A stretch of 64,000 nucleotides of DNA from Selenomonadales bacterium UBA7018 (GCA_002448305.1 DJWY01000025.1:310539-374538); one strand, 5' to 3'. Positions 26,488-35,162 are shown, counted from the stretch's first letter. Notes: a model not told the origin generated them from the letters alone. Program-made: numbers and translations.

Positions 26488-26824
26488 ATCTCACCTCCCT
26501 ATTGCCGGTGTTTGGTGGACACCGCAAGAAATTTTGCCGCCGAAACAAGATGAGGGGACATCTTTTCGGCTTTGTGGCGTTTATGTTGTTTTAATGGGAT
26601 TAACAAGATTGTAATTAAGAATGTTTAAAATTTGATTAGAATTACTTTGATTTTTCTCGCGAAAAATCTTGTGCTTAACTGTAGCAGAAATTTTCTAAGT
26701 TTGCAAGTCAATGTTCAAAAATTTTTCTGCGTCAAAAAAATATTGTATTCAACGCGGCGCAGTCTTGAAATTGTTAAGCACGCCGAATATAATTGCAAAA
26801 GTTTTTTAGCAAGGAAAGGATGAA
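26488..26824. other. Divergent intergenic region between the small ORF and malic enzyme
   Basis: 337 nt without a gene. The left half holds the hairpins of the minus-strand leader; the right half is AT-rich and holds the malic enzyme promoter. A 63-codon plus-strand frame here has no SD or recognisable product. Confidence 0.5.
26765..26793 (+). promoter_or_regulatory. Sigma-70-type promoter of the malic enzyme gene
   Basis: TTGAAA (26765-26770) and TATAAT (26788-26793) with an ideal 17-nt spacer, about 31 nt before the start codon. Confidence 0.75.
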
Positions 26825-28066
26825 TTGGAATTGGCAAACGTCGACAAGGAAGCACTCGCACTGCATAAAAATCATCGCGGCAAGCTCGAAGTCAAAAGTA
26901 AAGTTGCGCTCAAGACCAACAAGGATTTGACGCTTGCATATACGCCAGGCGTCGCAGCTCCCTGTCTGGAAATTAAAGACGATTACGATAAAATTTATGA
27001 CTATACTAATCGCGGCAATTTGGTCGCGGTCGTCACCAATGGCACGGCAGTTTTGGGCTTAGGCGACATTGGCGCGGGCGCAGGACTTCCCGTTATGGAA
27101 GGTAAAGCGATTTTGTTCAAGGGCTTTGCGGGCGTCGACGCTATTCCCATTTGCCTTGACACAAAGAGCGTCCCCGAAATTATCAAGACGATTCAGCTTA
27201 TGGCACCGAGTTTCGGCGGCATTAACCTTGAGGATATTAAAGCTCCCGAATGTTTCGACATTGAACACGCGCTGAAAGATTCTGTTGATATTCCGGTTTT
27301 CCACGACGATCAACACGGCACGGCGATTGTCGTTGCCGCCGCGCTGATTAATGCGCTCCGACTTGTCGGGAAAAAGTTTTCGGAAATAAAAGTTGTCGTC
27401 AACGGCGCGGGCGCGGCTGGTATGGCGATAACTTATCTGATTCAGAAAATGGGCGCAAAAAATGTTATGCTCTGTGACTCAACTGGCGCGATTTACGAAG
27501 GGCGCGGCAAGGGCATGAATCCTTACAAAGACCAGATTGCCGCCGTCACGAATTTTGACAAGGAAGCCGGACAGCTCGTTGACGTGATTCATGGCGCGGA
27601 TGTTTTTATCGGCGTGTCGAAGGCTAATCTTTTGACGCCAGAAATGGTCAAGATGATGAATGCTGACGCGATAATTTTGGCAATGGCTAATCCTGTTCCC
27701 GAAATTATGCCCGATAAGGCAAAGGCAGCAGGTGCTCGCGTTGTTGCGACGGGTCGTAGCGATTTCCCCAATCAAGTTAATAATCTGTTGGCTTTTCCAG
27801 GAATTTTTAGAGGCGCGCTTGACGTTCGCGCAACCGACGTTAATGAAGAAATGAAAATCGCGGCGGCTTATGCGATAGCCTCTCTTGTCAGCGAAGAAGA
27901 ACTTAACGAAGAACACGTTATTACTACGCCTTTTGATAAGCGCGTTGCTCCGACGGTTGCGGCGGCAGTCGCTAAGGCGGCGATTGAATCGGGCGTTGCT
28001 CGTAAAAGGGACGTTAAGCCCGAAGATGTCGCTAAACATACGATAGAACTTCTTTCTAAATTATAG
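26825..28066 (+). CDS. Malic enzyme (malate dehydrogenase, decarboxylating), short form
   Basis: 413 residues, the short bacterial form without a phosphotransacetylase-like tail. It oxidatively decarboxylates malate to pyruvate. Motifs: AYTPGVAAPCLEI with the catalytic Tyr, NGTAVLGLGDIGAGAGLPVMEGK with the catalytic Lys, the metal-binding DDQHGTAIV, the Rossmann VVNGAGAAGMA, and ATGRSDFPNQVNN. The start is a TTG after AAGGAAAGGATGAA. Cofactor preference (NAD or NADP) cannot be fixed by eye. It has its own promoter and is followed by the dispersed element and tRNA-Arg. Confidence 0.95.
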   Translation: MELANVDKEALALHKNHRGKLEVKSKVALKTNKDLTLAYTPGVAAPCLEIKDDYDKIYDYTNRGNLVAVVTNGTAVLGLGDIGAGAGLPVMEGKAILFKGFAGVDAIPICLDTKSVPEIIKTIQLMAPSFGGINLEDIKAPECFDIEHALKDSVDIPVFHDDQHGTAIVVAAALINALRLVGKKFSEIKVVVNGAGAAGMAITYLIQKMGAKNVMLCDSTGAIYEGRGKGMNPYKDQIAAVTNFDKEAGQLVDVIHGADVFIGVSKANLLTPEMVKMMNADAIILAMANPVPEIMPDKAKAAGARVVATGRSDFPNQVNNLLAFPGIFRGALDVRATDVNEEMKIAAAYAIASLVSEEELNEEHVITTPFDKRVAPTVAAAVAKAAIESGVARKRDVKPEDVAKHTIELLSKL

Positions 28067-28151
28067 AGCTAGCGTAGCGTACGAATGCGGCGATAACGTT
28101 TAAATTATCGCAACGTTCGGCGCGTCAACTGTTTGCTACTTTTTAAAAGTA
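28067..28151 (+). repeat. Dispersed intergenic element, copy 2
   Basis: Begins GCTAGCGTAG right after the malic enzyme stop codon and ends with CTACTTTTTAAAAGTAG one base before tRNA-Arg. It is about 10 nt shorter than the other two copies in its left part. Confidence 0.75.
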
Positions 28152-28226
28152 GTGCTCGTAGTCCAACGGATAAGACGTAAGCCTCCGGAGCTTGAAATGT
28201 GGGTTCGACTCCCGCCGAGCACACCA
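28152..28226 (+). tRNA. tRNA-Arg (anticodon CCG)
   Basis: Cloverleaf: acceptor GTGCTCG / CGAGCAC, short D stem GTC/GAC, anticodon stem TAAGC/GCTTG with loop CTCCGGA (anticodon CCG, T33 present), T arm GTGGG-TTCGACT-CCCGC, and an encoded CCA. It reads CGG codons. It lies directly after copy 2 of the dispersed element and may be co-transcribed with malic enzyme. Confidence 0.93.
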
Positions 28227-28275
28227 ACTAAAAAATTTCAGCGGTTCCAAAAACTGGAGCCACTCAGACTGTAGA

Positions 28276-28313
28276 CAAAGCCCGTTTCGGAATAAACTGA
28301 GGCGGGCTTTTTG
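28276..28313 (+). terminator. Intrinsic terminator after tRNA-Arg (repeat-associated)
   Basis: AAAGCCCG / CGGGCTTTTT with a 22-nt loop. The hairpin plus the following TTGCTTTGA.TTCCTTCAATAAATTTGA recurs at 57211-57270. Confidence 0.65.
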
Positions 28314-28624
28314 CTTTGAGTTCCTTCAATAAATTTGACTTCCTTCAATAAATTTGACTTCCTTACTTTTCTGCTTCCTCCAATATTCGCTCTGTCGGTT
28401 GCGGCAAATCGCCTAACATAATTTTTTCCCGAAAATAGAGAAGTGCGACACAGTTTCTGTCAATATACGCCACATATTGTCTGGTGCATTGAACGTATCC
28501 CGAACAAATGTTGAATAAAACAATTTTGAAGAGCTAAATTGAAAAACACCTCTCAAATCTATTTTACTTGAAAGGTATTTTTTGTCTACAATCTGCGACG
28601 AGAGATTAACTCACGCCGCTTTTT
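28314..28624. other. Gene-free region between tRNA-Arg and the FeoB-associated gene
   Basis: About 310 nt. Left: a 19-bp unit CTTCCTTCAATAAATTTGA in two tandem copies (about 28319-28359). Middle (minus strand, about 28590-28372): a frame ending ...GDLPQPTERILEEAEK-stop and an overlapping frame with FVRDTFNAPDNMWR. The same sequence, more degraded, occurs at 8253-8363. No SD or start was found, so this is treated as relic DNA. Confidence 0.45.
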
Positions 28625-29032
28625 TTATGCCGTAACAGCTCCGGCTTTATATCCCGCCTTGTTAATAGCCTCGCGCAAAATTTCATCTGAAATATTTTCT
28701 TTCAAGCCGACCTGCGCGGATTGCTTTTCGAGACTAGCCGCCGCAATCGTCACGCCGTCAATTTTCTCTAAGGCGCGAACAACTCTGTAAATGCATTTCT
28801 CGCAAGTCATGCCGTCAATGTCAATCGTGCGGTGAATCGGGAATCGTTCAATCTTCTCAACGCGGGCGCGGTAGCCGTCATCAAGAGCCTTTTTAGCGTC
28901 GCAACCGTTGCAACTCCCGCAACTTTCAGAACAACACGCCGCTTCGCCCTTGAAAAAACTTCTGTAAACTGTTCTAAGTCCGTAGCCAAATGCCGCCGCG
29001 ATTAAAACGCCAAGAATAATCGTCGCCGCCAT
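28625..29032 (-). CDS. FeoB-associated Cys-rich membrane protein fused to a heavy-metal-associated domain
   Basis: 135 residues in two parts. The N-terminus is one membrane segment (TIILGVLIAAAFGYGL) followed by a Cys-rich stretch CCSESCGSCNGC, the layout of small FeoB-associated proteins found next to feoB in Firmicutes. The C-terminal ~70 residues are an HMA (CopZ/MerP-like) domain with the metal-binding GMTCEKC motif. SD GGAGATGA precedes the ATG. It lies 14 nt after feoB in the feoAB operon. Its role in ferrous-iron import, or as a metal or redox partner, is inferred from position. Confidence 0.82.
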   Translation of the reverse strand: MAATIILGVLIAAAFGYGLRTVYRSFFKGEAACCSESCGSCNGCDAKKALDDGYRARVEKIERFPIHRTIDIDGMTCEKCIYRVVRALEKIDGVTIAAASLEKQSAQVGLKENISDEILREAINKAGYKAGAVTA

Positions 29033-29046
29033 TAAATCATCTCCAA

Positions 29047-30948
29047 TTATTCAAAGCCTAAAATTTTACCGCCTTGATAGACGATTAGTGACGCAAACCA
29101 CGCAACCGCGCAGGTATAGAAGAATGCGAACGCCATCCATTTCCAACTTTGCGTCTCCTTTTTGATTGTGCCGAGTGCCGTAACGCATGGCGAATAAAGT
29201 TGCGTAAAGACCATGAACGCGACCGCCGCAAGTGGTGTGAAGACGCTACCCATAGTCGTTGAAAGGAGAGCTTGCGCCGAGTTTTGAATATCTTCGTCTT
29301 CGGTAGAAAGTTCGTCCGCTCCGTAAAGAATTCCCAGCGTTGAAACGACCGCTTCTTTAGCTAAGACGCCCGTCACGACCGCCGCGCCCGATTCCCACGT
29401 ATCAAAACCTTGCGCCGCAAAAATCGACGACATTGCCGAGCCGATACTTGCTAAATAGCTTTCGTCCATATCTTCCGTCATACCGTCAGAATTGAAATTG
29501 CTAAGGAACCATATCAGAACCGACATTGCAAAAATTATAGTGCCGGCTTTAATCAGATAGCCCTTGCCTTTGTCCCAAGCTTCAAGCAAAACGGTTTTAA
29601 TATCGGGCAGTCTATAGGGCGGCAACTCAAGCAGGAAGGTTGATTCTTCGCCTTTGAAGGTCGTTACGTTTAAAATTTTCGCCATAATAATTGCCGTCGC
29701 TATTCCGACGAAATACATAATGAAAACGATATTGGCGGCGTTGTCGGGGAAGAACATAAACGCGAACAGCATTAAAATCGGAACTTTCGCGTTGCAAGTC
29801 AAGAACGGCGTCACGAGAATTGTAATCATTCTGTCCTTGTTCGTATCAAGGGCACGCGCTCCCATAATCGCCGGCACGCCACAACCAAAGCCCATAACAA
29901 GCGGCATAATCGATTTTCCGGAAAGTCCTGCACGGCGCATAATCGGATCCATTATAAACGCAACGCGAGCCATATAGCCTGTCCCGTCAAGAAAGCTAAG
30001 GCATAAGAACAGCGTAAAAATCAGCGGCACGAAACTTAAAACCGCGCCGACGCCTGTAATTATTCCGTCCGTAACAAGCGATTGCATCCAATCGGCGACG
30101 CCCGCTTCAGCCATAGCCTCAGCCGCCGCCGGTGCTAAACTTTCTTCAAAAAATCCGCCTAACTCATCGGCGAGCGGTTGCCCTATCCAGTTGAACGAAA
30201 TTTGGAACATAAGATAGAACGTCGCAATCATCAGCAATATCGACATAACGCCGTTAGCAAGGTAAGAATCGAGCTTATCAGTTAGTGTCTTGCCCGCCGC
30301 GCTAACTGTAACTGCGCTTGCCATAATCTTATCAATTAAATCGTACCGCGCAGAAATAATTTCCTCTTCGACCTTCGACGCCGCTAAGCCGCTTTGCTGG
30401 ATTTTATGAACTCTATCAATATGCTTTTTGATAAGTTCGCTCGGCTCGTAATTTGTCATAACGGCATTGGTGAACACGTCCAGAAGTTTGCGTACGCTTT
30501 TATTGCTCCTGCCGACGGTATTAGTTACGGGCATTCCGAAGGCGTCTTCCAATTTCTTCATGTCGATTTTAATGCCGTGCCGCTCTGCCTCGTCCATCAT
30601 GTTTAGATTTATGATAAGCGGAATGCCGTTTTCCATGAGCTGAACGGTCAGGAAAAGATTTCGGGCAATGTTCGCCGCGTCGATAATGTTGACGACAATA
30701 TCGGGCTTATTTTCCTTGAAAAAATCGCTAACGACCTGTTCTTCCTGCGAGCGGGCGTTGATTGAATAAGTGCCAGGCAAGTCAATGACGGAAATTTTTC
30801 TACCGTTATGTTCAATGACGCCAACTTTCTTGTCAACGGTGACTCCCGGCCAGTTACCGATTTTCTGATGTGCGCCGGTTAATTCGTTAAAAATTGTGGA
30901 TTTACCGGTATTGGGATTGCCGGTCAAAGCTACGGATAATGCTGCCAT
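29047..30948 (-). CDS. feoB: Ferrous iron transporter FeoB
   Basis: 633 residues. An N-terminal G-protein domain carries G1 GNPNTGKS (residue 10 on), the switch-I WPGVTVDKK, G3 DLPGTYS and G4 NMMDEAE. A helical linker and two Gate regions (FVPLIFTLFLCLSFLDGTGYMARVAF, GFGCGVPAIMGAR) with about 8-10 membrane segments follow. It imports Fe2+ across the inner membrane. SD AGGAGGT. It is slightly shorter than E. coli FeoB because it lacks the long C-terminal part. It follows feoA by 15 nt and shares its Fur-controlled promoter. Confidence 0.97.
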   Translation of the reverse strand: MAALSVALTGNPNTGKSTIFNELTGAHQKIGNWPGVTVDKKVGVIEHNGRKISVIDLPGTYSINARSQEEQVVSDFFKENKPDIVVNIIDAANIARNLFLTVQLMENGIPLIINLNMMDEAERHGIKIDMKKLEDAFGMPVTNTVGRSNKSVRKLLDVFTNAVMTNYEPSELIKKHIDRVHKIQQSGLAASKVEEEIISARYDLIDKIMASAVTVSAAGKTLTDKLDSYLANGVMSILLMIATFYLMFQISFNWIGQPLADELGGFFEESLAPAAAEAMAEAGVADWMQSLVTDGIITGVGAVLSFVPLIFTLFLCLSFLDGTGYMARVAFIMDPIMRRAGLSGKSIMPLVMGFGCGVPAIMGARALDTNKDRMITILVTPFLTCNAKVPILMLFAFMFFPDNAANIVFIMYFVGIATAIIMAKILNVTTFKGEESTFLLELPPYRLPDIKTVLLEAWDKGKGYLIKAGTIIFAMSVLIWFLSNFNSDGMTEDMDESYLASIGSAMSSIFAAQGFDTWESGAAVVTGVLAKEAVVSTLGILYGADELSTEDEDIQNSAQALLSTTMGSVFTPLAAVAFMVFTQLYSPCVTALGTIKKETQSWKWMAFAFFYTCAVAWFASLIVYQGGKILGFE

Positions 30949-30963
30949 GTTCTTACCTCCTTA

Positions 30964-31185
30964 TTAGACTTGTGAAACTTGAATCTGCGCGGCGTCGGCT
31001 TTACGCATTGCTAGATTGTAGGAGCGAAGGCGCAGGGCAATAGGGTCGCCCATAGGAGCCGAATTCAAAATTTCTACTCGCGTGCCAGGAATCAATCCCA
31101 TAGTCATTAGCCGCTGTTTAAGGTTCGACTCGCCAACAGAATCTATTCTTACAGTCATTCCGGTTGTTGCTTCGTTCAGTGTCAA
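30964..31185 (-). CDS. feoA: Ferrous iron transport protein FeoA
   Basis: 73 residues, an SH3-like FeoA domain (MTVRIDSVGES...LKQRLMTMGLIPGTRVEI...GDPIALRLRSYNLAMRKADA). It is the small cytosolic partner of FeoB. The frame is open further upstream, but the TTG at 31185 follows an AAGGAG SD and gives the normal family length; the extra upstream codons cross the promoter and Fur box. First gene of the feoA-feoB-associated-protein operon. Confidence 0.92.
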   Translation of the reverse strand: MTLNEATTGMTVRIDSVGESNLKQRLMTMGLIPGTRVEILNSAPMGDPIALRLRSYNLAMRKADAAQIQVSQV

Positions 31186-31228
31186 GTTGCTCACTCCTTG
31201 AAAATGTTTTTCGATTAACTCTGTGCGT

Positions 31229-31257
31229 AGTGTATCACGCCTGAAAATAATTATCAA
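31229..31257 (-). promoter_or_regulatory. feoAB promoter overlapped by a Fur box
   Basis: On the minus strand TTGATA (31252-31257) and TACACT (31229-31234) are 17 nt apart. A 15-bp Fur-type operator TGATAATTATTTTCA (31242-31256) covers the -35 box; it matches the 7-1-7 consensus TGATAAT-N-ATTATCA with one mismatch. This predicts iron-dependent repression of feoAB. Confidence 0.75.
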
Positions 31258-31281
31258 CACCTTTTGAAAAATTTTTCCAAC

Positions 31282-31304
31282 AAAAAACCCGCCTTTCGAC
31301 GGGG
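31282..31304 (-). terminator. Intrinsic terminator after the broken FkbM gene
   Basis: Minus strand CCCGTC / GGCGGG with loop GAAA, followed by TTTTTT. It separates the rapZ-to-FkbM run from the feo promoter. Confidence 0.7.
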
Positions 31305-31322
31305 AAATTTTTTGAACAAAGT

Positions 31323-32467
31323 TTATCGGGCGAATAAAACGCACTCTTCATAATTCGGCGAATCAACGCTTAAACCGAGATTTTCGAGTAATTTTACGGT
31401 ACCGTCCGGAAACCAATCTTGCGCATCTTCTGGAGTCGTAGCATATTGACGAAATGCGAATTCATAGTTGGGATTAATGGATTTTATAAATTTAGTTAGC
31501 GTCCAGAAGTCGTCAAGCTTATGATAAGCACTGAGCGCAAGAAGCGGTTTATATTTTGCAATGGTTATTGCCGCGCCCTTTAAAATGTCAAGTTCCGCGC
31601 CTTCCACGTCCATTTTTATGAAGTCGACACGCGGCAAATTCTTTTCGCGAACATAATTATCAACAGTTACGACTTGAGCTGTTTCTGTACCTTGAGAATT
31701 AGTTTGGGTTGCTATACCGTTGGAAATATAATTTATATCGTGATTGAACGCACCAAGAGCAAGATTTTCAACTACAAAATTGTTTAGTTCTGCAACTTTA
31801 CTTGCTTTTTGGTAATTTATTTTGTTCATTTCAAAGGAATAAACCTTACATCCCATATTAACAAAACGAACAGCCGTTCCGCCGTCATAAGCTCCACAAT
31901 CAATAACAATGTCGCCGCTTTTAGGCAAAAATCCGGGACAAATATATTGCGGCGTGTTCGCGTACTTTATCAAGCTTATCTGATTTGAAATACAACCACT
32001 CCAGAAACCGCAGAAAGTTTCTTTAGAATCCGAATCAACCAGCGATTTATACACGTCATAAAGTTCGGGCAAATGCTCAATGAAAATCTCAAAAACTTTA
32101 TCGGTCGTAAATCCTCTTATCGGCATTGGCCAAATAACTTTAACGTCGCCGATAAATTTTTTAATCAGCTTGAAATTCATGGTTGCCCATTGTGAAAACA
32201 TATTCGGGTTTTGGAAAAATCTGAGTGGCGTCGCTTAAGTGAATGACGTTGAAATCAGATAGAGTGGGGGGGGGGCGTGGAATCAATGGTGAAAAGATTT
32301 GTGATGTTCAGTCCTTGCGCCCGAAGATTTTTAACAATCTCGACAGCTTGAGCGATGGGCGCAATAGACATGAAAGCGACAGGAATTTTTTTCGTAGCGA
32401 TTTTATTTGCTACAACTGAATAACGCTCCTTGTGCACTTGCTGAATAAGCTTGATAAAATTTTTCAA
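31323..32467 (-). pseudogene. FkbM-family methyltransferase, frameshifted at a C10 tract (possibly phase-variable)
   Basis: The N-terminal part (TTG 32467, AAGGAGG SD; residues like FIKLIQQVHKERYSV) and the methyltransferase part (frame 32201-31323) align over their whole length with the intact paralogue at 38954. Between them lies a run of ten C (32266-32275) that sends the reading frame to a stop at 32255. With nine C the frame continues to FPKPEYVFTMGNHEFQAD-stop, overlapping the ATG of the methyltransferase frame. A second frame change or translational coupling is therefore needed. The methyltransferase frame keeps the SAM motif GDIVIDCGAYDGGTA and the DFIKMDVEGAELD motif. Likely role: O-methylation of a surface glycan. 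Confidence 0.75.
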
Positions 32468-32479
32468 AGCAAAACCTCC

Positions 32480-33736
32480 TTAAAGATAACTGATAGGATT
32501 GACGCGATTTCCGTTTATGTGAACTTCATAATGGACGTGCGGTCCCGTGCTGAATCCGGTACTGCCCATGTAGGCGATAAGTTGCCCGCGTTTAACGTGC
32601 TGACCAGTGCTGACGACGACTTGAGAGGCGTGACCGTAGCGCGTCATAATTCCATTGCCGTGATTTATGTCGACCATATTACCATAGCCGCCAGAATTCC
32701 AACCGGCATATTCGACAACGCCGTCAGCAGTCGCGACAATAGGCGTGCCCATATCGTTAGCAATGTCCATGCCTGGATGAAAATCTGTGCCGCCCCAACG
32801 CAAGCCATAAGGCGAAGTAACTACGCCGGTCGTTGGCCAAATGGACGGGATATGAGAATCAGCCGCGCCACTTCCGCCGACTAAACTTGGGTCGAATGGG
32901 AAAGAGCCTGGAGCCGGTATCGAACCTGCTGAAGGGATAATCGGCAAGCCGTTTGAAAAGTCGAATTGAACTGCGCCGTTCGGAGCCGAATAACTTCCGA
33001 AGTTCGGAGAATAGCCGCTAGCGATAGCCGCGCCCGCTGCCATTTGCTCGCGCTTCTGCTTGAGTTCGGTTTGGAAAGCGTCAAGGCTTTCCTTGCGTGT
33101 GCTGACTTTTGCTTCCAACATGTCCAGAGCTTCGGAGACTTCCGTAATATTCAATTCTTCGACGGGACCGCCTTGCCCGTTATGTTTTTCCTTAGCCGCC
33201 TTGATTATCGATTTAATTTTATCGTCCTTTGCCTGCGCGGGAGACTTTCTAAATTTGTTGATTATGTTCTTGATTTTAAGTTCGCGTTGCTGTTCGGGCG
33301 AAAGGTTTGCAGGCGGCGGAGTTTCGGCGGGAGCTTCTGCAGTTGGTTGACCTTCAGCGGGCGTTTCGGGCGGCTTATCTTCCTTAGGCGGATTAAGTCC
33401 CGCTTGAATTCTTAATTCTTGTTCCTGCTGAGCTAAGTTCTGGATTGTCTCGCTTAGTGTCGCCGCCTTTTTCGAAAGCGTCAAAAGTTGTTCCTGTCGG
33501 AGTTCGGCGGCTTGTTCTACTTCTTGAATTGTTGCGGCGTCGCGTTGCATTCTCATTGTGCTGTAGAAGGAATAAGCACCCGTGCCGACAAGTAAAATTG
33601 CGGCGATTATGACTGATGCAACAGCAAATCTGAACATAGGCGACGACAGCCGGATTATTCGTTCTTTATCGCCGCCGGTTATGCTGATTGTGTAAAACTC
33701 GACCTTCTCCGGCGGCTTTGATTCTTTTTCTGCCAA
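32480..33736 (-). CDS. M23-family metallopeptidase with membrane anchor and coiled coil
   Basis: 418 residues. One N-terminal membrane segment (FAVASVIIAAILLVGTGAYSFY, residues ~37-58) is followed by long coiled-coil and Pro/Glu-rich regions. The C-terminal ~125 residues are a LytM/M23 peptidase domain with all zinc ligands (HPGMDIA, HVHYEV) and RYGHAS, so probably an active periplasmic peptidoglycan endopeptidase. The start is a TTG whose SD (GAGGAA) is supplied by an ATTAGGAAT mini-repeat. It follows the DUF4446 gene by about 15 nt in the rapZ operon, and the FkbM gene follows it. Confidence 0.9.
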   Translation of the reverse strand: MAEKESKPPEKVEFYTISITGGDKERIIRLSSPMFRFAVASVIIAAILLVGTGAYSFYSTMRMQRDAATIQEVEQAAELRQEQLLTLSKKAATLSETIQNLAQQEQELRIQAGLNPPKEDKPPETPAEGQPTAEAPAETPPPANLSPEQQRELKIKNIINKFRKSPAQAKDDKIKSIIKAAKEKHNGQGGPVEELNITEVSEALDMLEAKVSTRKESLDAFQTELKQKREQMAAGAAIASGYSPNFGSYSAPNGAVQFDFSNGLPIIPSAGSIPAPGSFPFDPSLVGGSGAADSHIPSIWPTTGVVTSPYGLRWGGTDFHPGMDIANDMGTPIVATADGVVEYAGWNSGGYGNMVDINHGNGIMTRYGHASQVVVSTGQHVKRGQLIAYMGSTGFSTGPHVHYEVHINGNRVNPISYL

Positions 33737-33740
33737 AATA

Positions 33741-33765
33741 ATTCCTCATTCCTAATTCCTAGTTG
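33741..33765 (-). repeat. ATTAGGAAT mini-repeat at the DUF4446/M23 joint
   Basis: Minus-strand GCAACTAGGAATTAGGAATG then AGGAAT. It encodes the last residues and stop codon of the DUF4446 protein (KATRN-stop) and the GAGGAA SD of the peptidase gene. Confidence 0.65.
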
Positions 33766-34264
33766 CTTTTCCCATAGCTTGACGAAGTGCCTGTTCCTCT
33801 TCTTTGGTGAGCTTGTATTTGTCTGAGACGAATCCACCTTCAATGGGCTTAACGTAACTGCGCTCTGCCTCCTGCCCGCATATCGACGAAAAAACTACAC
33901 CGTTATTATTTCTGTCGAGAATCGCGACACAGTAGCTTAAGCCTTGTCCGGTTTTCTCGAAGGCGTCAAAGTGTATAACAGCGACGCGAGCAAGCGAATT
34001 TCTTACCAAGTCTTCAAGGGTAGAAATTCTGCCGTAAAGTTTTTTATGCTCTTCGGCAACGGTGTTGACCGTATTTGTATGCGACGCGAGCATTTGTTCT
34101 ATACTGTCGCCTTCGGAATTCTCCATCATTTTTTTATAGCGTTTTTTTATCGTCGACAGCTCCGAATACAAATTGAATATCAGACCGAGCATTATCAAAA
34201 TCGTTGCGACAAACGCAAATGAAATTAAAAAATCTGTTGTGAACGCGGCACTTAAGCCACCCAT
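33752..34264 (-). CDS. DUF4446 family protein
   Basis: 170 residues, one N-terminal membrane segment (LISFAFVATILIMLGLIFNLY), a helical stretch, then a conserved domain (LARVAVIHFDAFEKTGQGLSY...AILDRNNNGVVFSSICG...YVKPIEGG) that matches DUF4446 proteins common in Firmicutes. The function is not established. It is part of the rapZ-yvcK-whiA-DUF4446-M23 run, 15 nt after whiA. Its last three or four codons come from a mini-repeat, so the original C-terminus may have been replaced. Confidence 0.85.
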   Translation of the reverse strand: MGGLSAAFTTDFLISFAFVATILIMLGLIFNLYSELSTIKKRYKKMMENSEGDSIEQMLASHTNTVNTVAEEHKKLYGRISTLEDLVRNSLARVAVIHFDAFEKTGQGLSYCVAILDRNNNGVVFSSICGQEAERSYVKPIEGGFVSDKYKLTKEEEQALRQAMGKATRN

Positions 34265-34279
34265 ATTTAAACCTCCCGA

Positions 34280-35161
34280 TTATTTTTTCTTATATCTTTT
34301 AGCGAGTCTTTGAATTTTTCTAAGGCGATACCCTAGCGCGGCTTTTCCTATAGAAAATTTTTCTGCAAGTTCGGCTAGCGTGCACGAAGGATTTTCTAAG
34401 CGCATATCCATAGCCGCCCGAATTTTTTTCGTGACGCGAGTTTTCCTAGCGAGCAAAAGTTTTATGTCAGCAATTTGGCGTTGCGCGGCGTCAACTGTTC
34501 TGGTTAAAGACGCCGTTTCAAGGTTGACAATGCAACTGACTTGTTTGCGCACTTCCTTGACGTTGCGGGCGATTTCAAAACGCTCAACGGCATTATTCGC
34601 GCCGACCATGCCTAAAAAGTCGCAAATTGAATCCGCTTCGCGAATCCACACAACGAAATAATTTCTCCGCTGATAAAATCCGCAACGAAATTCCAACTTC
34701 TCAATCAGCGCGTGAATAAAAGCTGACGTTGATTTATTTTTGGACGAAATGTCTAAGAAATATTGCGTTTCGGGGCGATTGACAGTCCCTGTTGCTAGAA
34801 ATGCTCCGCGCAGATAGGCAACCTTATATCGCGTGCGTTTCAGGAAGTCGGGCGAATCAATTTCGGCTAGAAAAATTTTTACTGTGTCAGTAAGAAAAAT
34901 CCGCACGACGTAGGATAAATCTTTCCGCAACTTTTTTTTGCGCACAGCGGCGACTTCGGGCTTTATTGTCGGGAAAAATTTTTTAGCTAGGATAATAACC
35001 TTGCGGGCGGTTGCGGCATTAGTGCTTGAAAACTCAATGCGTCCGTCAATTTTTTTCGTCCCGACAGTCAAGAGCGCGAGCAATTCGGCGCGAAGACATT
35101 CCGTATCGTCGGGGAAAATTCTAGCCAATTCGTTTTTAACATCTTGTGCATATGACGCCAT
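34280..35161 (-). CDS. whiA: WhiA-family DNA-binding protein
   Basis: 293 residues. The N-terminal half has the LAGLIDADG-like fold of WhiA (SYAQDVKNELARI, YLRGAFLATGTVNRPE, YHLEI-like YFLDISS). The C-terminal half has the helix-turn-helix (NPSCTLAELAEKFSIGKAALGYRLRKI). WhiA is tied to cell division and chromosome segregation in Firmicutes and to sporulation in Actinobacteria. It lies directly after yvcK (1-nt gap), the conserved rapZ-yvcK-whiA order. Confidence 0.96.
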   Translation of the reverse strand: MASYAQDVKNELARIFPDDTECLRAELLALLTVGTKKIDGRIEFSSTNAATARKVIILAKKFFPTIKPEVAAVRKKKLRKDLSYVVRIFLTDTVKIFLAEIDSPDFLKRTRYKVAYLRGAFLATGTVNRPETQYFLDISSKNKSTSAFIHALIEKLEFRCGFYQRRNYFVVWIREADSICDFLGMVGANNAVERFEIARNVKEVRKQVSCIVNLETASLTRTVDAAQRQIADIKLLLARKTRVTKKIRAAMDMRLENPSCTLAELAEKFSIGKAALGYRLRKIQRLAKRYKKK

Positions 35162-35162
35162 A

